Origin: Chitinophagaceae bacterium
GTDB taxonomy: Bacteria; Bacteroidota; Bacteroidia; Chitinophagales; Chitinophagaceae
Assembly: GCA_016722465.1 (NCBI GenBank)
Contig: JADKJC010000002.1
Span: forward strand, 1-64,000
Reading direction: 5' to 3'
Length of the DNA stretch: 64,000 bases
Shown in pieces: positions 1 through 8,800 of the stretch. Each line of letters starts with the position of its first letter. Position 1 is the stretch's first letter. A model generated the notes under the pieces. That model did not search any database, was not told the DNA's origin, and saw only the letters and a list, made by a program, of their open reading frames with translations. The translations under genes and the position numbers were made by a program.

Positions 1-172
1 CTCTTAAATATACGCATGTTTATACAATCGGCGTTTGGCAACAATTTATATTTGACCTTTTCAATCAATCTGTTCTGTAAAAACACGCAGGTTTTCATTT
101 TATAATTTCAGGCAACAGACAATTAAAAAACGCAGCTATCCCAACCTGCCGACAATTTAAAAACGCTGGTTT

Positions 173-1404
173 TTAAAGCCCCATCTTCCGGGCAATCTTG
201 TCCAATGGACTTTCAATCGTTTCAATTGCCTTTTTACTTACATGGGTGTACCGCAAGGTGGTATTGATGTCGTTGTGTCCCAGTATTTCCTGTATGTATT
301 TTATATCTGTACCGTTTTCGAGCAAATGGGTAGCAAAGCTGTGCCGAAGGCTGTGGAAACTCAGACGGGCCGGCAACCCAAGCTTTTTATAGGCGGCTTT
401 AAATATGTCCTGTGCACTCCTGGCACTGTAACACCGCTCCCTCTCCTGCCCTTCAAACAGCCAATGAGTAGGTTTGTATACAACATAATATTCCCTAAGA
501 ATATTTAATGCAAAGGAACTTAGTGTTACCACCCTGTCTTTTTTCCCTTTCGCCCTGGCAACGAAAATCTGCATCCGGTCGCTGTTGATATCTGTTATTT
601 TTAAATTGATTACTTCACTTACCCGAAGTCCTGCGCTATAAGCCGTTGTAAGTAATGCCTTATGTTTTAGATTTTTTATGCCGATTAACCCAGCAATCAT
701 TTTTTCTTCACTGATCACTTTCGGCAATATCAGGTGTTTTTTAGGGCGTGGAATTTGCCATAGAAATTTTTCTCTCTCCAATACCTGCTCATAATAAAAT
801 TTCAATGCATTCAACCTGCTGTGAATGGTATTTTCAGATAATTTTAAATGCCGGTGACAATACAATAAATACGCAGATAATCTTTCGGGTGTCATTTCCT
901 GTACGTTCACATTTTTCAACTGCTGCAAAAATATACTGAACTCGTTTTTATATGTTTTTTGCGTATTGGGCGAATATCCCTTTAGTGTAAGCAAAGCCGA
1001 ATACCGGCGCAATTCTTCCCCGTTACCTGGTGAATAAACCGGAATTAAAGCCTGTTGCCTGAATGCCCTATAAGGCGAAACTGCAGCAGCAGGCGATTGG
1101 CGCTTTTTGGGCCCGGCACCCCGATTGTGTTTACGCCGGGTGCAGCCGGTTGTTCTACTGCTGGCGCCCCCTCCTGAATTTCAATTTCACAGTCACCAAA
1201 AGCAATTTTTATCGCCCGGTAATTTTCAGCATTGTATGAAAGGTGCCAGCATTTAAATGTCTTTGTCCATTCGGCACCAATCAATTTCGCTTTTTTACTT
1301 AACAACGCCAACGGCTCGAAGTATATTCCTATCCTGGTAGAATTATCATGGAACAGCTTCCTGATAATTATCTTTTTTTTTGGTTGCAGATCAATCGTTG
1401 CCAT
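173..1404 (-). CDS. Tyrosine recombinase/integrase, broken by one frameshift
   Basis: A site-specific tyrosine recombinase of the common Bacteroidota type. The C-terminal part (173-1012) has the core-binding helix region followed by the catalytic domain: an Arg in AGLRVSEV, the HSLRHSFATH box (H-x-x-R), a GHNDINTTLRYTHV box with the last His and the likely nucleophile Tyr in RYTHV. The N-terminal part (1045-1404) carries the small domain (GAEWTKTFKCWHLSYN) that precedes the core-binding domain in this family. The two pieces are in different frames. Adding one G to the run at 1119-1122 (C on the plus strand) joins them through a proline/alanine linker into a protein of about 410 residues, so the TTG at 1012 is not a credible start. 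It lacks the extra helix block of integron IntI. It lies beside a cassette-like element at 2513-3432, but the sequence does not show that it acts on it. Confidence 0.8.
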
Positions 1405-2035
1405 AATTACTCATTTTGATAAAGCTTTGCTAGCCTCACTCCCAAACAGAAGCAAGTGATGATAGTTACCATGCATTCTTTCTGTTGCCTGAGCAGCAAA
1501 AAGCAATACACCGCAGTATATGATATCAAAATGGTATTGAACGAGTTTGTTTCCGACAGGGCAAGGCAGTACTTAATTGGTGGGATAAATCAATTAAGGG
1601 TTGATCAGCAATTTATACATTATTTCTAATGCATGAAAATTTTGCCTGTTAAAAGTTTGAAATATAAAAAAACTTGTTTTAAACAGCATCATGTTCTCCA
1701 TTGCTGTTATATAATTCTCCTATGCCGCATTTAAAAAGCTTGCAGGGTTATTGCTGCAAAATATTGATTTTGCCCTGCATTGCTTCTACACTTTCCATAT
1801 TTTCCTATACCCGAAAGAAGATGTAGCAACCCTGGCAATTCAGGATAACAGGGCTAAGTTGTTCCATCATTACTATGTAAGCCCGGTAGTTTTTGAGCGC
1901 AAGGTTACCTGCTTTAACCAGATTAAACGGGCTAACCGGATTGTTAGCAGTAAGCTTTAGAGACGCTGCATTGTGGTATTTAAAACTATATATTCGCTAT
2001 AGGAATTGCATATTCACACCAAACATCTTAAAAAT
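1405..2035. other. Intergenic stretch without a recognisable gene
   Basis: About 630 bases between the recombinase and the SnoaL-like gene. A 69-codon open frame (1751-1960, plus) exists but its product shows no family feature, signal peptide or start context, so I do not call it. No RNA gene or clear hairpin was recognised. Confidence 0.5.
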
Positions 2036-2502
2036 ATGAGAATGAAAGTATTTATACTCTGTGTTTCGTTGACAGCATTTACATGCTCAACATTTGGGCA
2101 GAATCAATTGCAAGATTCTCTACTGAAGAAGAAATAAAAAAGCTAGACCTTGCCCACGCCCGTGCAATATTTCAAGGAGATGCCATAGCGTTAGATAGTC
2201 TTATGGATGATGATGTTACTGTTAATCACCCAACCAACAGAATAGTAAAAGAGAAAAAAGAATTACTTGACCTAATTAAACAGGGGATAATTCGGTATAC
2301 AGCGTTTGAACGATTCCCGGAAACCTTTCTATTTTTCAAGGATATGGTTGTAGTTATGGGGAGCGAAACTGTAGTTCCAGCTAAAGGTGCTCCAAACGCA
2401 GGAAAAATAATACAGCGTAGATATACAAACTTTTGGATGAAAAATAATAATCGATGGTCACTTACAGTAAGGCATGCAAATAATGTTTGCCCGAACATGT
2501 AA
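2036..2502 (+). CDS. Secreted SnoaL-like/DUF4440-type (NTF2 fold) protein, frameshifted
   Basis: A small exported protein of the SnoaL/NTF2-like superfamily, function unknown. From the ATG at 2036 (or 2042) the reading is MRMKVFILCVSLTAF followed by TCSTFGQ, a clear signal peptide, but this frame stops near 2137. The next frame then gives EEEIKKLDLAHARAIFQGD and continues with the family's cone-shaped fold pattern (DSLMDDDVTVNHP, RYTNFWMK, SLTVRHANNV) to 2502. One base appears lost between about 2105 and 2128; restoring it gives roughly 155 residues with signal peptide. The ATG at 2083 is therefore not the true start. The gene is followed at once by the left inverted repeat of the next cassette-like gene. 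Confidence 0.6.
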
Positions 2503-2512
2503 GACAGTAAGC

Positions 2513-2531
2513 AAACCGTTAGCGGTCAGGC
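2513..2531. repeat. Left inverted repeat of a cassette-like unit
   Basis: The stretch ACCGTTAGCGGTCAGGCT just before the ATG at 2533 is an imperfect inverted copy of AGCCCGAACCGCTAAC just after the stop codon at 3288. The two copies tightly bracket one gene, which is the look of a gene cassette. Confidence 0.5.
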
Positions 2532-2532
2532 T

Positions 2533-3288
2533 ATGACAAAACTCAAAAAAATACAGATAAGAATAATTTTGAAACTTATGACAAAAGATCCTTTTTCACG
2601 AAAACGGATAAATTTTAATCTTATTATTTATACTTCATTTATGTCAATTGCTGTATTTGGTATAATATATGGCAATGCGATTAAGAGCAATTTTTCTTTT
2701 TTACGAATTTGGGAGTATGAAAATATTCTACTTCTACTATTAGGCATTCCTTTTTTGTTTTTGCAGACAAAAGCAAATATTCCAAACTTTTTGGATGAAA
2801 ATGTTTCAAACAAACAAAGATTTCTAAAACCTGTTTTAATAGGTGCAGCGTTTGGAATACTTGATGTGTTTGTAATTAAATATTTAATGCATCCAGAACC
2901 ATATACTGAATTACCGCCTTTTCTTCAACCTTTTCCCTATTCTATTTTTTTATATTTTTCAGGTGCTTTTGAAATAGAAGTTTTTTATAGACTTATTCCT
3001 TTGACTATAATATTACTATTAGGCAAATGGTTATCAAGTGGCAAATATTTCAATATATTTTTATGGACTGCAATAGTTTTAACTTCAATAAGAGAACCAT
3101 TAGAACAATTACCCAATGGTGAATTGTGGCTTATTTTTTATTCTTTATTGACTGGGTTTTTAATGAACTATTTTCAAGCAATCTATTTTAAAAAAGCAGG
3201 TTTTTTGGCCTCTCTTACATTAAGACTTGGACACTATTTATTTTGGCATATTTTATTAGGAATTTATGTTCAATATTTTGAATTGTAA
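2533..3288 (+). CDS. Polytopic membrane protein, CPBP (CAAX-protease-like) candidate
   Basis: A 251-residue protein with about seven hydrophobic segments. The motif FEIEVFYRLIPLT near residue 152, followed by REPLEQ and a late LRLGHYLFWH segment, resembles the E..E..xxR and His motifs of CPBP intramembrane metalloprotease/Abi proteins; the match is partial, so the assignment is tentative. The gene is clearly more AT-rich than the genes around it (long runs of TTT/ATT codons) and is bracketed by inverted repeats, suggesting separate ancestry and horizontal transfer (inference). The start at 2533 lies directly inside the end of the left repeat; a later ATG at 2578 is also possible. Confidence 0.55.
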   Translation: MTKLKKIQIRIILKLMTKDPFSRKRINFNLIIYTSFMSIAVFGIIYGNAIKSNFSFLRIWEYENILLLLLGIPFLFLQTKANIPNFLDENVSNKQRFLKPVLIGAAFGILDVFVIKYLMHPEPYTELPPFLQPFPYSIFLYFSGAFEIEVFYRLIPLTIILLLGKWLSSGKYFNIFLWTAIVLTSIREPLEQLPNGELWLIFYSLLTGFLMNYFQAIYFKKAGFLASLTLRLGHYLFWHILLGIYVQYFEL

Positions 3289-3300
3289 AAAAAGCCCGAA

Positions 3301-3432
3301 CCGCTAACATGGGGTTTGGCAACAAGTGTGGCTGAACGGAAATTAAATCAACAATTGTAAAAAAAACCAGTAGCGGTTATTTGGCGGACGGAATTCTAAT
3401 TCCACACCTGCGCCAAGCACTGTTGGTTATAC
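3301..3432. repeat. attC-like imperfect palindrome downstream of the cassette gene
   Basis: Three nested inverted pairs are visible: CTAAC (3304-3308) with GTTAT (3426-3430), TTTGGC (3315-3320) with GCCAAG (3412-3417), and GTGTGG (3326-3331) with CCACAC (3402-3407). The order R''-L''-variable spacer-L'-R' and the total size of about 130 bases match the plan of integron attC sites. The outer box GTTATAC is close to, but not, the GTTRRRY consensus. An additional TAGCGGTTAT at 3371-3380 repeats the outer box in the opposite sense. No IntI gene is present in the window. Confidence 0.5.
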
Positions 3433-3679
3433 GAAACAACCTCAGTAACGATTCTGCAATGCAACACTTCGTAAATAGGGCTGGTAATACTTTTTACTGA
3501 CTGCGACCGGAAACATGGGTACTATCCTACAGAACGATTTATTTATTTGAATGGAGAACTATGACTGCAGATTGATTCATGAAGTCCAATTTCTTTCAGT
3601 AACATATTTTTATACTGAAGCCAACCATGACCGGATGCTGCTACAATATTCATTTCAGGAATGGCTGGCGAACGGTTGG
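3433..3679. other. Intergenic, nothing recognised
   Basis: Lies between the attC-like element and the 3' end of the adenylate cyclase gene. I see no gene, RNA or strong hairpin here. Confidence 0.4.
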
Positions 3680-5632
3680 CTAAGCCTGTGAACGACCCTC
3701 CACAAAATACATATCGATAAACCCTTTGTTCTTGGCCTCAATTTTACCACGATGAATACAGGTAAATTTATCTTTTACCAATTCGTACGTACTGCCACTG
3801 ATGTTTACCCTTCCAACTTCTCCGCTGCTTTCCATCCGGGAAGCTGTATTCACCGTATCACCCCATATATCATAGGCAAATTTCTTGATGCCAACAATAC
3901 CGGCAACAACTGGTCCGGAGTGAATGCCAAGCCGCAACTCAAAATAGGGCTGCCCTTTTCGTTGTCTTTCTCTTTTGTTTTCTTCTATAAATTTCACCAT
4001 CTCCAGCCCTGCAGACACAACATCAAAAGGATGTGTATCATTGGATACCGGCAACCCCCCAGCGCACATGTAAGAATCGCCGATGGTTTTTATTTTTTCA
4101 ATTCCATACCTGGTGATGATACGGTCGAACTCACTGTAACAATGATTGATCTCTGCAACCAGTTCTTCCGGAGTCAGCTTTTCACTTGCAAGGGTAAAAT
4201 TTTTAAAGTCTGTAAACAATACACTTACTGATTGCAGGCTTTTTGTTTTGGCTGTACCGGTAGCTTTTAATTCTTCTGCAGTTTCTTCGGGCAAAATGTT
4301 CAGCAGCAATTCTTCGCTTCTTTTTTTCTCTTTACCAATGCGGTTGCGCTGCTTTAAAAAAACCGCTGCAAATAAGCATACAACAGCAAAACCTCCTATA
4401 AAACCATATTTCACCAATTTTTGCCTTTTTATTTCCTGCTGCTTTATTTCGTTATCCTTGTTCAGTAAATTTATCTGTGATTCTTTCTTTTCAAGATCGA
4501 AAGTAAACTGCAGGGTTCCGAGTTTTTTATCGGTAGTGGTATTGTAAATAGTATCTTTTATTGCCAGTAAAAGATCCTGGTATTTGAATGCATTGACATA
4601 ATCTGCGTTTTTTGAATACGCAGCCGACAAACCCTGGTACGCATCTTTGATTTCTGTGACCGTATTCATTGGGATACTCACATCAAGCGATTGCTTGTAG
4701 GCATTGATTGAAGCCCCAATATCTCCTTTTGCATAATATGCCTGTGCCAGGCCCACCAGCGATTGTATCTGGTCGAGCTTAGTATCAAGTTTTTTTGAAT
4801 ATTCATAGGCTTCTGTATGGATTTTTATTGCCTGGTCAAATTTCTCCTGGTGGGTATAAATCCGCCCAATATCATTGAGGGTATACGGAAGGTTTTCAGT
4901 TCCCCTATAAGCTTTCTCTGACTGATAAAAATAGTTGAGCGCTGTTGAGTCATCTCCCATTTTATAATATATCTCTCCCACGTTCACTGCAGATGTACCA
5001 ATAGAATACTGATCATTGATTGCAAGACTTAATTTATAGGACCGGAGAAAATACTCCAGCGCCTTTTGGTAGGTTGCTTCCTTATTGGAATAAACTCCAC
5101 CGATATTGGTGAGAGAAGTCAATATCCGCAATGTATCATTCAATGCTTCGGACATTTTGAGTGACTGCAAATACAATTCAAATGCTTTGGCATCATCGCC
5201 CTGTGCAAAGTAAACTGCTCCCTGGTTGCTGAGCATATTGGCAACGCCTGCTTTATCTCCTGTTAATTTGTATACATCTATTGCCTGTTGCCAGGTTAAA
5301 ACAGCTTCTTTGTATTTCCCCTCCAGGTAATACCCAATCCCCATATTTTTATAGGCCAGTGCCAGGCCGGGTTTATAATTGATGCGTTCTGCAATCGCTT
5401 TGGAGGATGCAGCAATAATGACTGAGGTATCCGGATTGGTGTTAAACAAACTTTTGCTTAATGCGTTCAGCAGGTTTACCCTGATAGTATCCGGAATATT
5501 AGTGGAAAGCAATTTTTTCAAACTATCTGATTCGTTTGAAAATGCTTTGGTATGAAAGCAACATAAAAAAACAAAACTGAGTAGAATAAAACTGCAGGCT
5601 TTATTGTTCATTCCATTTATATTTTTAAGCAT
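3680..5632 (-). CDS. TPR-containing membrane adenylate cyclase (class III)
   Basis: A 650-residue predicted cAMP-forming enzyme with an exported sensor half. Order: signal peptide (residues 1-33; M8 is an alternative start), about seven TPR units (roughly 70-370) with the ALAYKNMGIGYYLEGKYKEA type of repeat, a coiled-coil stretch, one membrane helix near 410-430, then a class III cyclase domain (about 465-645). Metal-binding Asp475 (VLFTDFKNF) and Asp519 (TIGDSYM) are present; the base-selecting pair is Lys515 and Asp588, which predicts ATP rather than GTP; Asn595 and Arg599 (DTVNTASRM) complete the transition-state residues. The TPR part would be periplasmic and the cyclase cytoplasmic. It stands alone, divergent from nothing and downstream of the giant gene in the same direction with a terminator between. 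Confidence 0.85.
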   Translation of the reverse strand: MLKNINGMNNKACSFILLSFVFLCCFHTKAFSNESDSLKKLLSTNIPDTIRVNLLNALSKSLFNTNPDTSVIIAASSKAIAERINYKPGLALAYKNMGIGYYLEGKYKEAVLTWQQAIDVYKLTGDKAGVANMLSNQGAVYFAQGDDAKAFELYLQSLKMSEALNDTLRILTSLTNIGGVYSNKEATYQKALEYFLRSYKLSLAINDQYSIGTSAVNVGEIYYKMGDDSTALNYFYQSEKAYRGTENLPYTLNDIGRIYTHQEKFDQAIKIHTEAYEYSKKLDTKLDQIQSLVGLAQAYYAKGDIGASINAYKQSLDVSIPMNTVTEIKDAYQGLSAAYSKNADYVNAFKYQDLLLAIKDTIYNTTTDKKLGTLQFTFDLEKKESQINLLNKDNEIKQQEIKRQKLVKYGFIGGFAVVCLFAAVFLKQRNRIGKEKKRSEELLLNILPEETAEELKATGTAKTKSLQSVSVLFTDFKNFTLASEKLTPEELVAEINHCYSEFDRIITRYGIEKIKTIGDSYMCAGGLPVSNDTHPFDVVSAGLEMVKFIEENKRERQRKGQPYFELRLGIHSGPVVAGIVGIKKFAYDIWGDTVNTASRMESSGEVGRVNISGSTYELVKDKFTCIHRGKIEAKNKGFIDMYFVEGRSQA

Positions 5633-5811
5633 TGTAAAACTAAGAAAATGAGATTGAAGAATTCATATTATTATTTGAACAAATAACACCGGACTGTTAC
5701 TCAGTTTCCATCACAACATTCCCGCTGAATTACCACCCACATTAAATTCAATCCCTGAAACTTAACTACACATGAGCAGCTGGTTATCATCTCACAAAAA
5801 CGACCCCATAA

Positions 5812-5838
5812 AAAGGAGGCTGTAAAACAGCCTCCTTT
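5812..5838 (-). terminator. Rho-independent terminator of the giant surface-protein gene
   Basis: A perfect 12-bp stem AAAGGAGGCTGT/ACAGCCTCCTTT with a 3-base loop, 23 bases beyond the stop codon of the giant gene and followed on the minus strand by a short T tract. Confidence 0.85.
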
Positions 5839-5861
5839 ACAAATATTGATGTTGTATCCTG

Positions 5862-8800
5862 TTAGTTTACTTTTACCAGCTTAACTACTTTACGCTGGCC
5901 GCCCTGTATCACTTCAACAAAATACACTCCGCTTCTCCACGTCTCAGTTCCTATTTTCAACGTGCTGTTGGCTGCCGTTTTCTGAACGGATAACAACCTG
6001 CCTTCGGAACTGGTTATCCTTATTTCAACCGGCGTATTATTATCACCCGTTCTGATGGCAACATCAAAGAAACTAATCACCGGGTTTGGCATCACCGTTA
6101 CATCGAAACCTGCAATACCGTTTGTTGCTGATGATTTTGCAACAGTAGTGCTGGTTGCTGTGGAGGACGTATTACTTCCGGCACTCCTGGCGAGTGCAAC
6201 ACTTGTTGTTCTGAGGCAGAATGCATCCATCTTAACATAGTTGCAACCAATGGAACTTTGCACTCTCACTTTTGCAGTACCTACTGGTGCCGTTGCCGTG
6301 ATTGAATAATAAGCCAGTTGTCCAAAGTTGATATCCACATCCTGTGTTACCGCCACATCTGTTTGACCCAGCACAGTACCGGATGCATTGCGGAATATCA
6401 CACTCAACTTAGGACTGCAGGATAAGCCAGGTGTATGTGTTCCTGCAAATCCGCTAAAGGTTACTGTAGTACCTGCAGCGATGGTTACATCCTGGTACAC
6501 TGTAGATGCTTTATTAGTGGCGTTGTTAAACCCGTTTTTACCTGCACAGGCAGTGTAGCCGGTACCGGTTGTAACTGTTCCTCCGATTGCAGTCCAGCCC
6601 GTTACGCCGCTTTCAAAATTACCATTGGTTAACAGGTTGCCCGTAGCATTGATACAACCACAATCCGGTAACAATCCAAAGTCGTATGAATTGTTGGTAT
6701 TGGTATTGGTAGCACTTCCATCTGGCTCAGCACCTATGGCCAATGTTACGGCCAGACCTCTTATTTCATTACCAACCAATACCGATCCGTTATCATCAAG
6801 ATTGATGTTATTATCAGGGTCAGCTGCATTCACACTGCTGCTTACATAACCAGCAGGAATAACAGCCCCAACGATATAGTTGCCTGGCGCCAAACTGGTA
6901 AAGGTATAATAGCCATTGGCATCGGTGGTTTTGGTTGCTATGGCTGCTCCATCTGCCACATTGTTATTATCAGCATCTCTATACAATTTCACCGTGATAT
7001 TTCTCATACCGTTTTCACTGCTGCTATTGATGCCATTATTGTTGGCATCATACCATACCCTGTTGCCCAATGCCAATACAGAGGGAATAAATCCTGCATC
7101 AACAGTTTGGTTTGACTGGCCCAGTGTTAATACAACACCGGTTGCAGTTCCTCCCACAGGATCGCTGTCTTTGGTATCATCCGATCCAACATTACTGATG
7201 GTTGGACTAAAGCCAGACGGTGTATTAAATGCAACTGCATAGGTAGCAGGTGCCAGGTTGCTGAAACTGTAATTACCACTCGAATTTGTGGTGGTGGTTG
7301 CCAATACTGTTCCTGATGTATTTAAGAGCCTTACTGTTACTCCTGAGATGCCAGGTTCACTCTTATCCTGTAAGCCATTTGCATTCTTATCATTGAAGAC
7401 AAAGTTGCCAATGGATGAACAGTTTACGTTAGCAGTGATGACAATAGTTGCAGGCAACGATATACATCCTGCAGCATTCTTAGCAGTTAAACTATAAGTG
7501 CCTGGTGTAACTCCTGTAAACACACCTGTTGTATTGGTATAAGTGGTTCCATTGATACTGAACGACAACCCTGTTTTAGATGAAGTAACAGTTATCGTTC
7601 CTGTAGTAAGAGAACATGTTGGCTGTGTAACAGCAGCCGTTGGTGTTGCCGGCAATGCTTTAGGAGCCGCTGTTCCGCTACCTTGTACACTGGTGCAACC
7701 ATTCACTGTTGTTGTTACGTTGTAGATACCTGCTGTACTTACGGTGATAGATGAAGTTGTTGCGCCTGTGCTCCACAACAAAGTTCCAGTTGCGGCAGAA
7801 GAGAGTACAGAACTTCCACAATTATTTACAACCGTAACAACCGGTGCTGACGGTGTTGTTTTTGGAGCGGCGGTTCCTGTGCCTGGTGCACTGCTACAAC
7901 CATTCACTGTTGTTGTTACAGTATAGTTGCCGGCAGCGCTTACAGTAATGGATGATGTTGCAGCGCCTGTGCTCCACAACAAGCTTCCTGTTGCTGTAGT
8001 TGAAAGCGTAGAAGTGCCATTACAATTATTAACCACGGTTACAGCAGGTATTGATGGTGTTGTTTTTGGAGCGGCTGTTCCATTGCCCTCTGCACTGGTA
8101 CAACCATTCACTGTTGTTGTTACAGTGTAGTTGCCGGCAGCGCTTACAGTAATGGATGATGTTGCAGATCCTGTGTTCCACAACAAGTTTCCTGTTGCTG
8201 TTGTAGAAAGTGTAGATGTACCGTTACAATTATCAACAACAGTTACAACTGGCGTTGCCGGTGTTGTTTTGGGAGCAGCTATTCCAATGCCCTGCTCACT
8301 GGTGCAACCATTGATTGTTCTTGTTACCGTGTAACTGCCTGCCGTATTTACAGTAATAGATGCAGTAGCCGCCCCGTTACTCCACAATACAGATCCACCT
8401 TCAACAACTGAAAGTGTAGAAGTGCCATCGCAATGATTCACTACCGTTACAACTGGTGTTGCCGGTGTTGTTTTGGGAGCAGCGATTCCACTACCCTCTG
8501 CACTGGTACAACCATTCACTGATGCTGTTACAGTATAATTACCGGCTGTATTCACTGCTATCATTGAAGTGGTTTCACCTGTACTCCATAACAAATCACC
8601 TGCGGCTAAAGTAGACAGTGTGGATGTTCCATCACAGTTATTTACTACTGATACAAGCGGAGTTGCCGGTGTTGTTTTTGGTGAAGCAGTACCACTGCCT
8701 GGTGCACTTGTACAACCATTCACCGTTCTTGTTACAGTATAGTCACCAGCTGTGTTCACAATGATGGAAGATGTTGTTTCGCCTGTACTCCATAACAGGA

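Noticed and set aside
22..50. GCGTTTGGCAAC near the left edge, similar to the attC-like box at 3313-3322
   Set aside because: I found no partner GCCAA box or outer GTTA box at a fitting distance within the window.
173..1012. Recombinase as an integron integrase IntI
   Set aside because: The patch between motifs II and III lacks the IntI-specific insert, and the N-terminal domain is the general Bacteroidota form.
1751..1960. 69-codon open frame as a gene
   Set aside because: No recognised family, no signal peptide, no credible start signal; the region is otherwise empty.
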